Shown: positions 18,939 to 28,599, numbered from the stretch's first letter. The stretch: DNA of 64,000 nucleotides from Sphingorhabdus lutea (GCF_001889025.1 NZ_CP018154.1:124001-188000), one strand, 5' to 3'. The notes: generated by a model not told the origin, from the letters alone. Program-made: numbers and translations.

Positions 18939-20039
18939 TTATACGTTGAATTTGAAATGCAGGACGTCTCCATCCTTTACCACATATTCCTTGCCCTCTT
19001 GACGTAATTTGCCTGCATCGCGCGCGCCGCTTTCCCCATTGCATGCAATATAATCATCATAGGCAATGGTTTCGGCGCGAATAAATCCGCGTTCAAAATC
19101 GCTGTGAATTTCACCTGCTGCCTGCGGGCCTTTGCTACCCACCTCCACCGTCCATGCGCGGGCTTCTTTTGGGCCGACGGTGAAAAATGTGATAAGATGC
19201 AATAAATCATATCCCGACCGGATAACACGGCTTAACCCCGTTTCGGTCAGGCCAAGATCGGATAGAAATTCCATTCTTTCCTCCAACTCCATACCGACCA
19301 AATCCGCCTCAATCGCGGCGGAAACCACCACGCTATTCGCGCCGTCTGCCTTTGCCTTTTCGGCGACCTTTGCGCTATATTCATTGCCCGTTGCCGCATC
19401 CTCTTCGCCCACATTGCATACATATAATACGGGCTTACTGGTCAATAATTGGGCTTGGGCAAAAATACGCGCCTCCTCATCATCGCCCGGCACGGTCAGA
19501 CGCGCGGGCTTACCCTCGCGTAATAATTCCAATGTTTGACCCAACACGCTGGCCGCTGCTTTTGCTTCTTTATCGCCCTGTTGCCCTTTTTTAATAAAGG
19601 CTGGAACACGTTTTTCCAGGCTTTCTAAATCGGAAAGCAATAATTCGGTTTCCACTGTCTCCGCGTCCGCAACGGGGTCAACATGATTATCGACATGTTG
19701 AATATCGTCATTTTCAAAACAACGCAGCACATGGACAATCGCGTCCACTTCACGAATATTGCCCAAAAATTGGTTGCCCAACCCCTCACCCTTTGACGCG
19801 CCGCGCACCAATCCGGCAATATCCACAAAGGCAAGCTGGGTAGGGATGATTTTTGCACTGCCCGCAATTGCTGCCAATTTGTTCAAACGATCATCCGGCA
19901 CGGACACATTGCCAACATTTGGTTCGATGGTGCAAAATGGATAATTTGCCGCCTGTGCGCTTTGCGTATCGGTCAACGCATTAAAAAGCGTGGACTTGCC
20001 CACATTTGGTAAGCCCACAATACCACATTTAAAACCCAT
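18939..20039 (-). CDS. ychF: Ribosome-binding ATPase/GTPase YchF
   Basis: A universally conserved Obg-family nucleotide hydrolase of 366 residues that binds ribosomes and takes part in translation and stress control. The P-loop is GLPNVGKSTLFNALT. G2/G3 follow (PFCTIEPNVG, FVDIAGLVRGASKGEGLGNQFL). The G4 position is NVGEED-like rather than NKxD, as expected for YchF. The C-terminal TGS domain (AWTVEVGSKGPQAAGEIHSDFERGFIRAE ... GDVLHFKFNV) is complete. Length is standard. Confidence 0.97.
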   Translation of the reverse strand: MGFKCGIVGLPNVGKSTLFNALTDTQSAQAANYPFCTIEPNVGNVSVPDDRLNKLAAIAGSAKIIPTQLAFVDIAGLVRGASKGEGLGNQFLGNIREVDAIVHVLRCFENDDIQHVDNHVDPVADAETVETELLLSDLESLEKRVPAFIKKGQQGDKEAKAAASVLGQTLELLREGKPARLTVPGDDEEARIFAQAQLLTSKPVLYVCNVGEEDAATGNEYSAKVAEKAKADGANSVVVSAAIEADLVGMELEERMEFLSDLGLTETGLSRVIRSGYDLLHLITFFTVGPKEARAWTVEVGSKGPQAAGEIHSDFERGFIRAETIAYDDYIACNGESGARDAGKLRQEGKEYVVKDGDVLHFKFNV

Positions 20040-20049
20040 AAAATTATTC

Positions 20050-20895
20050 CTATTCGGTCAAAGCATCCTTTGACGCATTATCTTGATTTATTAAAATTGC
20101 CATAGCGACACAAAAGCCAATGGGAAAGCTGAATCCATAGCCGATAAGCGGAAAAGGATATGCCCCAAAAATAGGCATCAGAGCAATGATAGCAAAATAT
20201 ATCGCCAATGGCGCAGCATTTTTACGATTTTCTTGGGCAATAAAATATAGGGGGCACATCGCCGTCACCGCCAATGAAATCCATCCCATCACCGCCAATA
20301 TGGGCAAAATATCCCATGTGCGAAATAAAATTTCCTCTACCTCCAACACTGGTTTTAACGGGTCATGACGCATCCATGCTGCAATAATAAATAATATGAT
20401 CGCCAATATTATAAATTTGGATTGGCCGCGCCAATGGGTGAAACGAAGGGCCAATATTGCCGCGCCAAATGCACTTGCCTGTGATGCGTCGGGTTGCACC
20501 ACCAAAATCGCCATAATGGCCAGCGCGGTCCATATCTGTAATAATTGATATTTTAACGGCAAAACCCATAATGCCAATAAAATGGGCAGCATTAACGCCG
20601 CGACATTCCAGTGCAGCATGCCGGTGTCAATCCAACGATGCACCCCATCCACCCCCGGGCTGGGCAGTGACAGGACCAGCAATAAAATCACCGCCATTTG
20701 CACCATTTTACGGACTTTATTCGTTAATTTAATCCGCAGGAAAAATAAACCAATTAAAGCGCCCGCCGCAATACCCAAAAAATGCGCGGCCTCCCGCATC
20801 GGATTTATACCCAAAATATGCATGGATATTGCGCCCATCATCACCGCAAAGGCGGCGCACATTACGGCATATAAATATTTGCGAGATGGTGTCAT
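20050..20895 (-). CDS. Small polytopic membrane protein with SEDS (FtsW/RodA)-like motifs
   Basis: A 281-residue protein with about eight to nine membrane segments. Three short stretches recall FtsW/RodA proteins: GVHRWIDTG (family: GxxRWIxxG), VQPDASQASAFG (family: QPDxGTA), and GAYPFPLIGYGFSFPIG (family: GxxLPFISYGGSS). They come in the right order, but the protein is ~100 residues shorter than FtsW/RodA and the QPSE element is not seen. It sits 10 bp upstream of ychF on the same strand. Either a divergent SEDS relative or a coincidental resemblance; function unknown. ATG 20895 is preferred over an adjacent TTG. Confidence 0.6.
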   Translation of the reverse strand: MTPSRKYLYAVMCAAFAVMMGAISMHILGINPMREAAHFLGIAAGALIGLFFLRIKLTNKVRKMVQMAVILLLVLSLPSPGVDGVHRWIDTGMLHWNVAALMLPILLALWVLPLKYQLLQIWTALAIMAILVVQPDASQASAFGAAILALRFTHWRGQSKFIILAIILFIIAAWMRHDPLKPVLEVEEILFRTWDILPILAVMGWISLAVTAMCPLYFIAQENRKNAAPLAIYFAIIALMPIFGAYPFPLIGYGFSFPIGFCVAMAILINQDNASKDALTE

Positions 20896-21002
20896 CAATT
20901 TTGTTTCTATATGAATTTCTTAATTATAGCATTTATTTATTGATATATCCTATCCTATATTCCGCATTATTTTACATTATAAAAAGCCATTTTTCAAAAA
21001 AA

Positions 21003-21572
21003 TCAATCCTGCATCCGCATGGCAATGTCGTTCATAAAACGCACATCATCCCCCTTGGCCAGCCATTCGGCCTCCGCCCCCAATGCGCCCAATAAATCGG
21101 CAAGTCCGTCCATTTCCGCCTTGGCATAATTACCCAAAACATATCCCGACACACGTTTTTTGTCGCCCGGATGGCCAATGCCAATGCGAACACGGCGGAA
21201 ATCCGGCCCAATATGCGCGATGGTGGAACGAATACCATTATGCCCCGCCGCACCGCCGCCCATACGCACCTTTACCTTAAATGTGGCAAGGTCCAGCTCA
21301 TCATAAAAAATTGTCACATCGGCGGGGGTTAATTTATAAAAATCCATGGCGGCACGAACGCTTCGCCCGCTTTCATTCATGAAAGTGGCGGGTTTTAACA
21401 ATAGGATTTTTTCATTCCCAATGCGTCCTTCCTGTGCCCAACCAAGGAATTTTTTTGATGGCGCGGGAAAATTATAAAATTCGGCGATAATATCAGCCAC
21501 CATGAAACCGACATTGTGGCGGTTCATCGCATAGGAAGGCCCCGGATTGCCCAGCCCGACCCAAATTTGCAT
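21003..21572 (-). CDS. pth: Peptidyl-tRNA hydrolase
   Basis: Cleaves peptidyl-tRNA released by stalled ribosomes so that tRNA is recycled. The 189-residue sequence has GLGNPGPSYAMNRHNVGFMVAD with catalytic His20, KPATFMNESGRSV with the substrate-binding Asn, FYDELDL with the catalytic Asp, and GGGAAGHNGIRSTIAHIG. Length is normal. It lies downstream of rplY on the same strand, a very common pairing. Confidence 0.96.
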   Translation of the reverse strand: MQIWVGLGNPGPSYAMNRHNVGFMVADIIAEFYNFPAPSKKFLGWAQEGRIGNEKILLLKPATFMNESGRSVRAAMDFYKLTPADVTIFYDELDLATFKVKVRMGGGAAGHNGIRSTIAHIGPDFRRVRIGIGHPGDKKRVSGYVLGNYAKAEMDGLADLLGALGAEAEWLAKGDDVRFMNDIAMRMQD

Positions 21573-21608
21573 GATATACCCCCAAAAAACAATATTTACA
21601 TATGATAA

Positions 21609-21657
21609 GGGCCGATCTTACCGCCAATCAATAATTGATCAACTGGTAAGTCGGCCC
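21609..21657. other. Long stem-loop between rplY and pth
   Basis: A 13-bp stem with one bulged base (GGGCCGATCTTACC / GGTAAGTCGGCCC) encloses a 22-base loop that itself holds the small palindrome TCAATAATTGA. It lies in the rplY-pth spacer. On the transcribed (minus) strand no U-run follows it, so a plain terminator is unlikely; an attenuator or RNA-processing site is possible. Confidence 0.6.
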
Positions 21658-21678
21658 AAAAAATTTAATCGGTAAAGA

Positions 21679-22329
21679 TTAATCTTCGGCTTTATCGCCT
21701 TCGGCTGCTGGCGCAGCTTCAACTACTTCAGCTTCGCCTTCATCTTCGCCTTCTGATTTCAATGCAGATGGTGCAACGATTGTGGCAACGGTAAAGTCGC
21801 GATCGGTAATCGCATTTTGCGTACCCTTAGGCAATTTAACTTCGCTGATATGGATGCTGTCACCAATATCAAAACCGGTAAGATCCAATTCGATAAATTC
21901 TGGAATTTTGGTTGCGTCGCAAATCAACTCAACCTCATGACGAACAATGTTCAACACGCCGCCACGTTTCAAACCTGGTGCTTCTTCTTCATTGATGAAG
22001 TGCACAGGAATTTCAACATTAACTGTCGCGCCTTTTGCAAGGCGGAAAAAGTCAACATGCAAGGGGCGATCAGTGACCGGATGAAAAGCAACATCCTTTG
22101 GCAATGTAATTTCGGTTTTACCATTAACCGTTAATTCAACGGTACTGTTGGTAAATTGGCCGGTCATCAATAATTTGACCAAGGCTTTTTCTTCGACATG
22201 GATTGCCACGGCTTCTTTTTTATCGCCATAAATAACGGCAGGAACACGGCCTTCGTTACGCAATGCACGGGAGGCTCCCTTGCCAGCCCGCTCGCGTAGT
22301 TCAGCCGACAAAGTCAGTTGATCGCTCAT
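21679..22329 (-). CDS. rplY: 50S ribosomal protein L25/general stress protein Ctc
   Basis: A 216-residue, two-domain (CTC-type) L25 protein that binds 5S rRNA. The start at ATG 22329 ([35 protein letters not shown]) matches the family N-terminus; the open frame continues 30 codons upstream without similarity. The N-terminal 5S-binding beta domain is followed by the TL5/CTC C-terminal domain ([47 protein letters not shown]) and an acidic Glu/Ala tail. It precedes pth. Confidence 0.95.
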   Translation of the reverse strand: MSDQLTLSAELRERAGKGASRALRNEGRVPAVIYGDKKEAVAIHVEEKALVKLLMTGQFTNSTVELTVNGKTEITLPKDVAFHPVTDRPLHVDFFRLAKGATVNVEIPVHFINEEEAPGLKRGGVLNIVRHEVELICDATKIPEFIELDLTGFDIGDSIHISEVKLPKGTQNAITDRDFTVATIVAPSALKSEGEDEGEAEVVEAAPAAEGDKAED

Positions 22330-22472
22330 AATAATTCTCCAAATAAGTTTATGTTGCCTTTTCGCCTCCAGGGATGACCAAAAATGGCAAGCTGCGGCCA
22401 ATAGCTGCATTACACCCAAAAAACAAGGATTTTATATATTAAGAAATTGCGGTGTCGGCGATGGCCAATAAA

Positions 22473-23408
22473 TTATTGCACCCGTTCCACCTTATATCCC
22501 TTATCGGCCAATAATTGAACCACGCCTTTATCCCCCGCCAAATGTGCCGCGCCCACGCCAACAAAGATTTTTTGATTATTCTGCAACTGCTTATCCAAAA
22601 TATTGACCCAGTTGCGGTTGCGTCCGTCCAGCAATTTTTCACGAATTTCGGGGACGGACAGCATGTCGTCGCCTTTTTCTGACAACAGGCCGCTCACATC
22701 GCCCTTTAACCATGCGGTCATTAATTTTTCAAACCCCTCGCGCGATTTTCCCGTTCCGGAAAGCACGCTATTCAACATTTCGCGTTGTTTTTCCTCATTC
22801 AGCGAATCGAAAAAGCCAAATTGTTCCTCCAATTTTTCCAATCCCATTATGGGTTTTTGCTGCGATGTGAATTGCGCGATTAAAATATGGTCCACGCCCT
22901 GATCCTGTTTCAAACCCAATTTCGCACTGGATGCCGAGGCAATGGTTAATGCTGCGGTCCAGCTTTTCATATTATCCAAAACAAAGGCTGGGACGGGCAC
23001 ATCCTTCATCGCCATATCAAATTTTGGTTTTAATTTTGGGTCAATGCGTTTTTCAATCGGGGGCAGGCCCTTTTTAATCCCCATTTCGGTAAATATTTTG
23101 GCGACTTTATCGGTATCTTCCAACCCGACAACCTCCACATATAATATGTCGCTATCCTCCATTGCCTGTTCAATTGATGCGCTGCGCCAATTTATCCCAT
23201 CGGGTAATAAATGGACCGTGCCAAACAAATAAGCATGCCCGGCTTTATCATCATCCTTATGACTTATTTTCCATAAAGCAGGCGTGCCGCTTCGGTTGCC
23301 CGCGACCATTTCTTCTTTTGGCACAGCATAAGAAGACCATGCATAATATGCGACTGCGAATATGGCGATAATCATAGATAATATGATAAGGATGCGTTTT
23401 TTATTCAT
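22473..23408 (-). CDS. TraB/GumN family protein (paralogue 2)
   Basis: A 311-residue protein with an N-terminal membrane anchor or uncleaved signal (RILIILSMIIAIFAVAYYAW). The family pattern is present: LWKISHKDDDKAGHAYLFGTVHLLPDGINWRS (GTxH motif), SDILYVEVV, and the C-terminal GAAHLAGDKGVVQLLADKGYKVERV (GxxHLxGxxG). TraB/GumN proteins are possible metalloproteases of Tiki type, but the bacterial role is unproven. It is the second of two tandem paralogues with a terminator between them, so it needs its own promoter. Confidence 0.88.
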   Translation of the reverse strand: MNKKRILIILSMIIAIFAVAYYAWSSYAVPKEEMVAGNRSGTPALWKISHKDDDKAGHAYLFGTVHLLPDGINWRSASIEQAMEDSDILYVEVVGLEDTDKVAKIFTEMGIKKGLPPIEKRIDPKLKPKFDMAMKDVPVPAFVLDNMKSWTAALTIASASSAKLGLKQDQGVDHILIAQFTSQQKPIMGLEKLEEQFGFFDSLNEEKQREMLNSVLSGTGKSREGFEKLMTAWLKGDVSGLLSEKGDDMLSVPEIREKLLDGRNRNWVNILDKQLQNNQKIFVGVGAAHLAGDKGVVQLLADKGYKVERVQ

Positions 23409-23454
23409 AAAATGGATATGGTCATTTTCTATAATTAGTTAAGGGGCAAAAAAA

Positions 23455-23485
23455 TGGAGCCCACCATCATATATGGCGGGCCCCA
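23455..23485 (-). terminator. Intrinsic terminator after the first TraB/GumN gene
   Basis: On the minus strand an 11-bp stem (TGGGGCCCGCC / GGTGGGCTCCA) pairs fully if two G-U pairs are allowed, with a nine-base loop, and is followed by seven T. The pairing is better on the minus strand than on the plus strand, which fits termination of the gene at 23514-24509. Confidence 0.85.
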
Positions 23486-23513
23486 TTTAATATAAAAGAG
23501 ATTTGTTTAAAAT

Positions 23514-24509
23514 TTAGTTTGTGACCAATTTTGATTGATGGCCATATTCAGCCAAATGATTTTGCACGCTTTCATCACCAACCAAATGCCCCGCGCCAAC
23601 AGCCACAAAAACCGTGCCGGGGCGGTCCATCCGCGCATCCAGCCATGCCGCCCAATTGATGTTTCTTTCCTTAAACACACGCTCGAAAAATATTTTATAT
23701 TCGGCGGATTCCATTGGCAATACCAATGTTTCATTTAATTTTTTCTGATCACCAGATGCCCAACCATCGACCATTTTATTTAATTCAGGAACCACCTTGT
23801 CGCGGTCCTTCAACCCTTCTACCAAAAATTGAATATGCTTTTCTTCATCCCCAGAACTTATAATGCTCAACTGATAACCCATGGTTTCCAAACCCAATAT
23901 GGGCTTGCCATCCCTTTCGGCTTGTTTGGTGATTATTTTATCCGCGCCGCTATTGGGGTCAAATCCACCTTTTGTCATTAACATCACCTGTGTTTGCACA
24001 CCCGCGGCCCATGGCCGAATGGGGTCCAACGCATTTTCCGGCAGGCCAATATCCGCCATCGCCTCAGTATAAATCTTACGCTGCTGCGGCGTCATTTTAT
24101 CACGCAGGCTCTTGCCGCTGCTATCAATCATCAATTTGGTGGATTGCGCAATCATCTCTTCTTGTGATGGTTCAATCATTTCAATGACCAGCTCGTCCGA
24201 TTTATCATATGCCGTGCGGATTTCATCATTAAACCAATCCAATTCAGGTTTCAGTAAATGGATTGTGCCAAATAAATATATGGTCGTATCTTCATCCTTT
24301 ACTACCCACAGGGCGGGGTCGGCATCAATCTTTTTCACCTCTGGCAATAATGCCTCTGTATCGCCCATTGCTTTTATCGCATCGGCGGATTTTTGCGCAG
24401 ATATATTCACATCTGCATCTTGCGTATCTTGGGCAAATGCGATGGGCGCATATAGCAAAGCGGATAATGCCGCGCCGCCCATGAACAATGTTTTTTTCAT
24501 GATATTCAT
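23514..24509 (-). CDS. TraB/GumN family protein (paralogue 1)
   Basis: A 331-residue exported protein with a cleavable signal peptide (MKKTLFMGGAALSALLYAPIAFA). The mature part has PALWVVKDEDTTIYLFGTIHLLKPELDWF (GTxH motif), DELVIEMIEP, KPILGLETMGYQLSII, and the C-terminal VAVGAGHLVGDESVQNHLAEYG. Its resemblance to the neighbouring gene downstream (same motifs, order and length) indicates tandem duplication followed by divergence. GAGG lies seven bases before ATG 24509. Molecular function unproven for the family. Confidence 0.9.
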   Translation of the reverse strand: MNIMKKTLFMGGAALSALLYAPIAFAQDTQDADVNISAQKSADAIKAMGDTEALLPEVKKIDADPALWVVKDEDTTIYLFGTIHLLKPELDWFNDEIRTAYDKSDELVIEMIEPSQEEMIAQSTKLMIDSSGKSLRDKMTPQQRKIYTEAMADIGLPENALDPIRPWAAGVQTQVMLMTKGGFDPNSGADKIITKQAERDGKPILGLETMGYQLSIISSGDEEKHIQFLVEGLKDRDKVVPELNKMVDGWASGDQKKLNETLVLPMESAEYKIFFERVFKERNINWAAWLDARMDRPGTVFVAVGAGHLVGDESVQNHLAEYGHQSKLVTN

Positions 24510-24556
24510 ATTTAATCCTCTATTCCTAAATTCTTTATGGCCTGATTATTATTTGA

Positions 24557-24985
24557 TTATAAATATTTTTTCCACATCCAAGTGATGACCCAAATAAAGT
24601 TAAACGCCATAAAAATGACAAACCCATTGGGTTCACCCATCATGCCCCCGCGCCATAAAATCCACCATGTCGGCGCACCGATAATATAGGCATAGGCTGC
24701 ATAATATGCCCCATCACGATAGGCATGGGCTTCTTGCTCATCCACTGCATTTTTGTGCCAGTAAAACGCAATAATCGGCATGATTACCGCCCAAAATATC
24801 GCCAGTGCAATGGCAATTGGCGCGGCGATGGCGGCGCTGCTGAATATCGAAAAACTGCCCATATCTTCATCTGGGCGTAACAACACCAAAACCACACCAA
24901 TAATCGCGCCAAATATGCCGCAAATAATCAAAATATTGCGGTTAAGTTTTTCTTTATTGGTCAATATATTTTTCCCCTTGCTCAT
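24557..24985 (-). CDS. Four-segment membrane protein paired with the XRE regulator
   Basis: A 142-residue inner-membrane protein with about four membrane segments (NRNILIICGIFGAIIGVVLVLL, IAAPIAIALAIFWAVIMPIIAFYW, YYAAYAYIIGAPTWWILW, FVIFMAFNFIWVITWMW). The central segment is followed by HKNAVDEQEAHAYRDGAYYA. Its start overlaps the stop of the XRE gene as ATGA. Small XRE regulators coupled to such membrane proteins are common in sphingomonads. Function unknown. Confidence 0.8.
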   Translation of the reverse strand: MSKGKNILTNKEKLNRNILIICGIFGAIIGVVLVLLRPDEDMGSFSIFSSAAIAAPIAIALAIFWAVIMPIIAFYWHKNAVDEQEAHAYRDGAYYAAYAYIIGAPTWWILWRGGMMGEPNGFVIFMAFNFIWVITWMWKKYL

Positions 24986-25200
24986 GCGCCTTCCCCCATA
25001 AATTCATCGTCAAAAATTTCTTCGATTTTCATGTCAAATAATCGCGCAATTTTAAACGCCAATGGTAAGGAGGGATCATATTTGCCCGTTTCAATCGCAT
25101 TTACCGCCTGCCGCGACACATCCAAATGCTGACCAAGCTCTGCCTGGCTCCAATCATTCATCGCGCGAAGGACCTTTAATTTATTTTTCATAAAATCCAT
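24982..25200 (-). CDS. XRE-family transcriptional regulator
   Basis: A 72-residue protein made almost wholly of one Cro/C1-type helix-turn-helix domain: LKVLRAMNDWSQAELGQHLDVSRQAVNAIETGKYDPSLPLAFKIARLFDMKIEEIF. I start at ATG 25200 (MDFMKNKLK) with AAGG eight bases upstream; 25215 and 25191 are alternatives. It is co-translated with the membrane protein downstream and probably controls its own promoter, which shows a strong -35/-10 and an inverted repeat. Confidence 0.9.
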   Translation of the reverse strand: MDFMKNKLKVLRAMNDWSQAELGQHLDVSRQAVNAIETGKYDPSLPLAFKIARLFDMKIEEIFDDEFMGEGA

Positions 25201-25247
25201 CTCACTCGCCTTCATTAAAAGCTGGCACCATGTCAGCTTTCCCTTAC

Positions 25248-25276
25248 TTTATGTCGCGCTTAATTGATAATGTCAA
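25248..25276 (-). promoter_or_regulatory. Sigma-70-type promoter of the XRE operon
   Basis: On the minus strand, TTGACA (25271-25276) is separated by 17 bases from CATAAA (25248-25253). The -35 is a perfect match. Transcription would start near 25241, about 40 bases before the XRE start codon. Confidence 0.65.
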
Positions 25277-25303
25277 GCATGCATTACATAAAAATATGCA
25301 TGC
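25277..25303. promoter_or_regulatory. Inverted repeat abutting the XRE-operon -35 box
   Basis: GCATGCAT and ATGCATGC face each other with eleven AT-rich bases between them. The repeat directly touches the -35 hexamer, so it is a candidate operator for the XRE protein or another regulator. Confidence 0.45.
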
Positions 25304-25478
25304 CTTACATTTTGGCAGTTTTGCATGACTTTACTTCACATCAAAATGGCAAATGGAGGATAAAAGGTCACAGTTTGGCAAAAATATTTGCCAAATCGCC
25401 CTTCTATCTGGTTCATCTGGGTTGACCTTCCCCCCGCCATGCGCCAATGCAGTCAAAAAAATATTGCATGTGCGAAGG

Positions 25479-26423
25479 ATGCGGGAATTGACCGAAAAAA
25501 ATCCTCTTAATTTTCAGGATATGATCCTGACTCTTCACCGTTTCTGGGCGGATCAAGGATGTGTCATCCTGCAACCCCATGATATGGAAATGGGGGCGGG
25601 CACGTTTCACCCCGCCACAACTTTACGTGCGCTTGGCCCGGATCAATGGAACGCCGCATTTGTTCAACCATGCCGCCGCCCAACCGATGGCCGTTACGGT
25701 GAAAATCCCAATCGCCTGCAACATTATTATCAATATCAGGTTATCTTAAAACCCTCCCCCCCCAATATTCAGGAGCTTTATTTACAAAGCCTTGCCGCCA
25801 TTGGTATTGACCCGATGCTGCATGATATCCGATTTGTGGAGGATGATTGGGAAAGCCCAACCCTTGGCGCATGGGGGCTTGGCTGGGAAATATGGTGTGA
25901 CGGGATGGAGGTCACACAATTTACATATTTCCAACAAATGGGCGGTTTTGATTGTAAGCCCGTGGCGGGTGAATTGACCTATGGTCTTGAACGGCTTGCC
26001 ATGTATATTCAAGGGGTGGACAGCGTCTATGACCTTGATTTTAACGGCCTGCCCAAGGGACAGGGCGGCATGACCTATGGCGATGTATTTCATGAAAATG
26101 AGGTTCAACAAAGCACATGGAATTTTGAGGTCGCCGACACCGACCGCTTATTTGACGCATTTAAAAAGGCCACGGCGGAATGCGAATTATGTTTGGAGAA
26201 AAAATTACCCATTCCGGCATATGAACAAGCAATTAAGGCCAGCCATATTTTCAACCTGTTGCAAGCGCGCGGCGTGATCAGCGTGCAGGAACGGGCCAGC
26301 TATATGGGCCGTGTGCGCGACCTGGCCAAGGGGTCATGCGTGGCATGGATGGAGAAAAATGGCTGGAGCGAAGCCGCCGAAACATCCAATGCAGGCGCTG
26401 GCAATGCAGGAGAAGGCGCATGA
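25479..26423 (+). CDS. glyQ: Glycine-tRNA ligase alpha subunit
   Basis: The catalytic (class II) subunit of tetrameric glycyl-tRNA synthetase. Family landmarks are complete: [112 protein letters not shown] and [22 protein letters not shown]. The start is uncertain: ATG 25479 has no well-placed ribosome site, and TTG 25488 (GAAGG nine bases upstream) or ATG 25521 are alternatives. The stop overlaps the glyS start as ATGA. Confidence 0.95.
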   Translation: MRELTEKNPLNFQDMILTLHRFWADQGCVILQPHDMEMGAGTFHPATTLRALGPDQWNAAFVQPCRRPTDGRYGENPNRLQHYYQYQVILKPSPPNIQELYLQSLAAIGIDPMLHDIRFVEDDWESPTLGAWGLGWEIWCDGMEVTQFTYFQQMGGFDCKPVAGELTYGLERLAMYIQGVDSVYDLDFNGLPKGQGGMTYGDVFHENEVQQSTWNFEVADTDRLFDAFKKATAECELCLEKKLPIPAYEQAIKASHIFNLLQARGVISVQERASYMGRVRDLAKGSCVAWMEKNGWSEAAETSNAGAGNAGEGA

Positions 26424-28528
26424 CAAATTTCTTATTTGAAATTCGATGTGAAGAAATCCCCGCGCGGATGCAGGCAGGGGCAAGGGCCGAATTAAAGAAA
26501 TTATTTGACGCGCAAATGGCCAATGCCGGATTAAAAGCGGAAAATATAACCATATATTCCACCCCGCGCCGTCTTGCCTTAATCGCGCGCGGCCTGCCCC
26601 GTGAAACCGCCGCGATAAGCGAGGAAGCAAAAGGCCCGCCACAGGGTGCACCCGATGCAGCTTTGGATGGTTTCTGCCGCAAAAATGGCGTGGAACGCGG
26701 TGATTTGGAATTGCGCGATGTCAAAGGGCGCATGACATATTTTGCTATAATCAATAAGGCTGGCCGTCCATGCAAAGATGTTTTGGCAGAGGCTATTCCC
26801 GCGATTATAAAAGGTTTCAGCTGGCCCAAATCCATGCGGTGGGGCGCAGATAGCCTGTCCACGCAAAGCCTGCGTTGGGTGCGGCCATTGTCCGGCATTA
26901 TCGCTTTATTTGGTGATGATATTGTCGAATGTCATGTGGACGGCATAGCATCTGGCCGCACAACAATGGGCCATCGTTTCCATTCATCGGGTGAAATTAT
27001 CATCGATAATGCGGATGATTATGCGGCAAAATTGCGCAATGCCCATGTCATTATTGACCATGAAGAACGGCAAAATATCATCCGCGATGGCGCGAAACAG
27101 GCCGCAAATGATGCGGGGCTGTCGTTGATAGAGGATGAAGGATTGGTCATTGAAAATGCGGGCCTGACCGAATGGCCTGTGCCTTTACTTGGCCGTTTTG
27201 ATGATAGCTTCCTTGACGTTCCGGCGGAGGTTATTCAATTAACCGCGCGGGTGAACCAAAAATATTTTGTGGTAAATGATGCGGCGGGCAATTTGACCAA
27301 CGCCTTTATCTGCACCGCAAATATTGCCGCGCATGATGGCGGCAAAGCAATAGTGGCGGGCAATGAAAAGGTGCTTGCCGCGCGGCTTTCCGATGCGAAA
27401 TTTTTCTGGGAATTGGACCAAAAAACAACGCTTGCCGACCATGGTAAAAAATTACAGCGTATTACCTTCCATGAAAAATTGGGCACAGTCGCCGATAAGG
27501 TGGAACGTGTGGCGCGGCTGGCCCGTTGGTTATGCGAAGCAAAAATTATTAACGCCGATCCCGATATGGCCGAACAGGCCGCAAAATTATGTAAGGCCGA
27601 TTTGGTCACCGAAATGGTGGGCGAATTTCCCGAATTACAGGGGTTAATGGGCGGATATTATGCCGAAAAAGAAGGATTGCCGATTGAAATAAGCAATGCC
27701 ATTCGCGACCATTATAAACCCGTGGGGCAAAATGATGATGTGCCCACCGCGCCCGTGACCGTGGCTGTTTCATTGGCCGATAAGCTGGATACACTTTGTT
27801 CGTTTTTCGATATAGAGGAATTCCCAACAGGCTCTAAAGATCCTTTTGCGCTCCGTAGAGCCGCCATTGCCTTGGTTTTATTGATAAGAAAAAATGATAT
27901 TACACTTCATTTTGGTTCAACAATCTCATTAGGTTGGCTGGGTCATACGGCCAATATAGAGTTGATTCCTAGTGAAATTGATCGGCGAAAAGTTATAACA
28001 ACTGTGCCACATTTTATTTTTGACCGCCTTGAAGTTATGATGCGAGACGAAGGACTCCCTCCCGATTTCATCGCTGCTTCTCGCAACATTAACTCCACAC
28101 CAGATGGTAGGATAGACATAGTGTTAAAACGGGCCAGCGCCCTGCAGGCATTTGTTGAAACCTATAATGGGTCCAATTTATTGGCCGGATATAAACGCGC
28201 GGCCAATATTTTGAAACAGGCGGTCGACGCCCCCGCATCAACTACCGCCATCTCCGCGCAGGCAGAAATAAATGCCAAAGAGCAAGAAAAAGCCTTGCTG
28301 TCCGCTTTGGCCTCCGCCGAACCATTGGCCGCAGCGGCAATTGAAGAAGAACGCTTTGCCGATGCGATGAGCGCACTTTCAACCCTTCGCGGCCCTATAG
28401 ATGCATTTTTTGATGCCGTTATGGTAAATGATGAGGATGAAAATATACGAAATTTCCGCTTATCGCTATTGCTGCGTTTCCGCGATGCTGTGCATCAAGT
28501 GGCCGATTTTTCCAAGGTGGAGGGGTAG
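26420..28528 (+). CDS. glyS: Glycine-tRNA ligase beta subunit
   Basis: The tRNA-binding subunit of glycyl-tRNA synthetase, 702 residues. It opens with [21 protein letters not shown], continues through [82 protein letters not shown] and [14 protein letters not shown], and ends in an anticodon-binding-like domain. The gene overlaps glyQ by 4 bp. Roughly bases 27810-28125 differ in codon use from the rest of the gene (separate entry), but the frame is intact and the conserved blocks remain. Confidence 0.95.
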   Translation: MTNFLFEIRCEEIPARMQAGARAELKKLFDAQMANAGLKAENITIYSTPRRLALIARGLPRETAAISEEAKGPPQGAPDAALDGFCRKNGVERGDLELRDVKGRMTYFAIINKAGRPCKDVLAEAIPAIIKGFSWPKSMRWGADSLSTQSLRWVRPLSGIIALFGDDIVECHVDGIASGRTTMGHRFHSSGEIIIDNADDYAAKLRNAHVIIDHEERQNIIRDGAKQAANDAGLSLIEDEGLVIENAGLTEWPVPLLGRFDDSFLDVPAEVIQLTARVNQKYFVVNDAAGNLTNAFICTANIAAHDGGKAIVAGNEKVLAARLSDAKFFWELDQKTTLADHGKKLQRITFHEKLGTVADKVERVARLARWLCEAKIINADPDMAEQAAKLCKADLVTEMVGEFPELQGLMGGYYAEKEGLPIEISNAIRDHYKPVGQNDDVPTAPVTVAVSLADKLDTLCSFFDIEEFPTGSKDPFALRRAAIALVLLIRKNDITLHFGSTISLGWLGHTANIELIPSEIDRRKVITTVPHFIFDRLEVMMRDEGLPPDFIAASRNINSTPDGRIDIVLKRASALQAFVETYNGSNLLAGYKRAANILKQAVDAPASTTAISAQAEINAKEQEKALLSALASAEPLAAAAIEEERFADAMSALSTLRGPIDAFFDAVMVNDEDENIRNFRLSLLLRFRDAVHQVADFSKVEG
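27810..28125 (+). other. Segment of glyS with atypical codon use (possible recombinant patch)
   Basis: Within glyS, this stretch abandons the local habit of GCC/GCG, GGC, TTG and CGC codons. It uses GCT, CCT, CTT, CGA, AGA, GTT and ATA instead, while both flanks return to the local style. The protein stays in frame from [12 protein letters not shown] to [11 protein letters not shown]. It reads as an allelic patch acquired by homologous recombination from a related genome. Borders are by eye and may be off by tens of bases. Confidence 0.5.
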
Positions 28529-28599
28529 CCCCGTCGCCAAAAATACATTATCTCCTCCCCGGGGAAACGAGTAATATTAAATAAAGGAATGACATAGGC

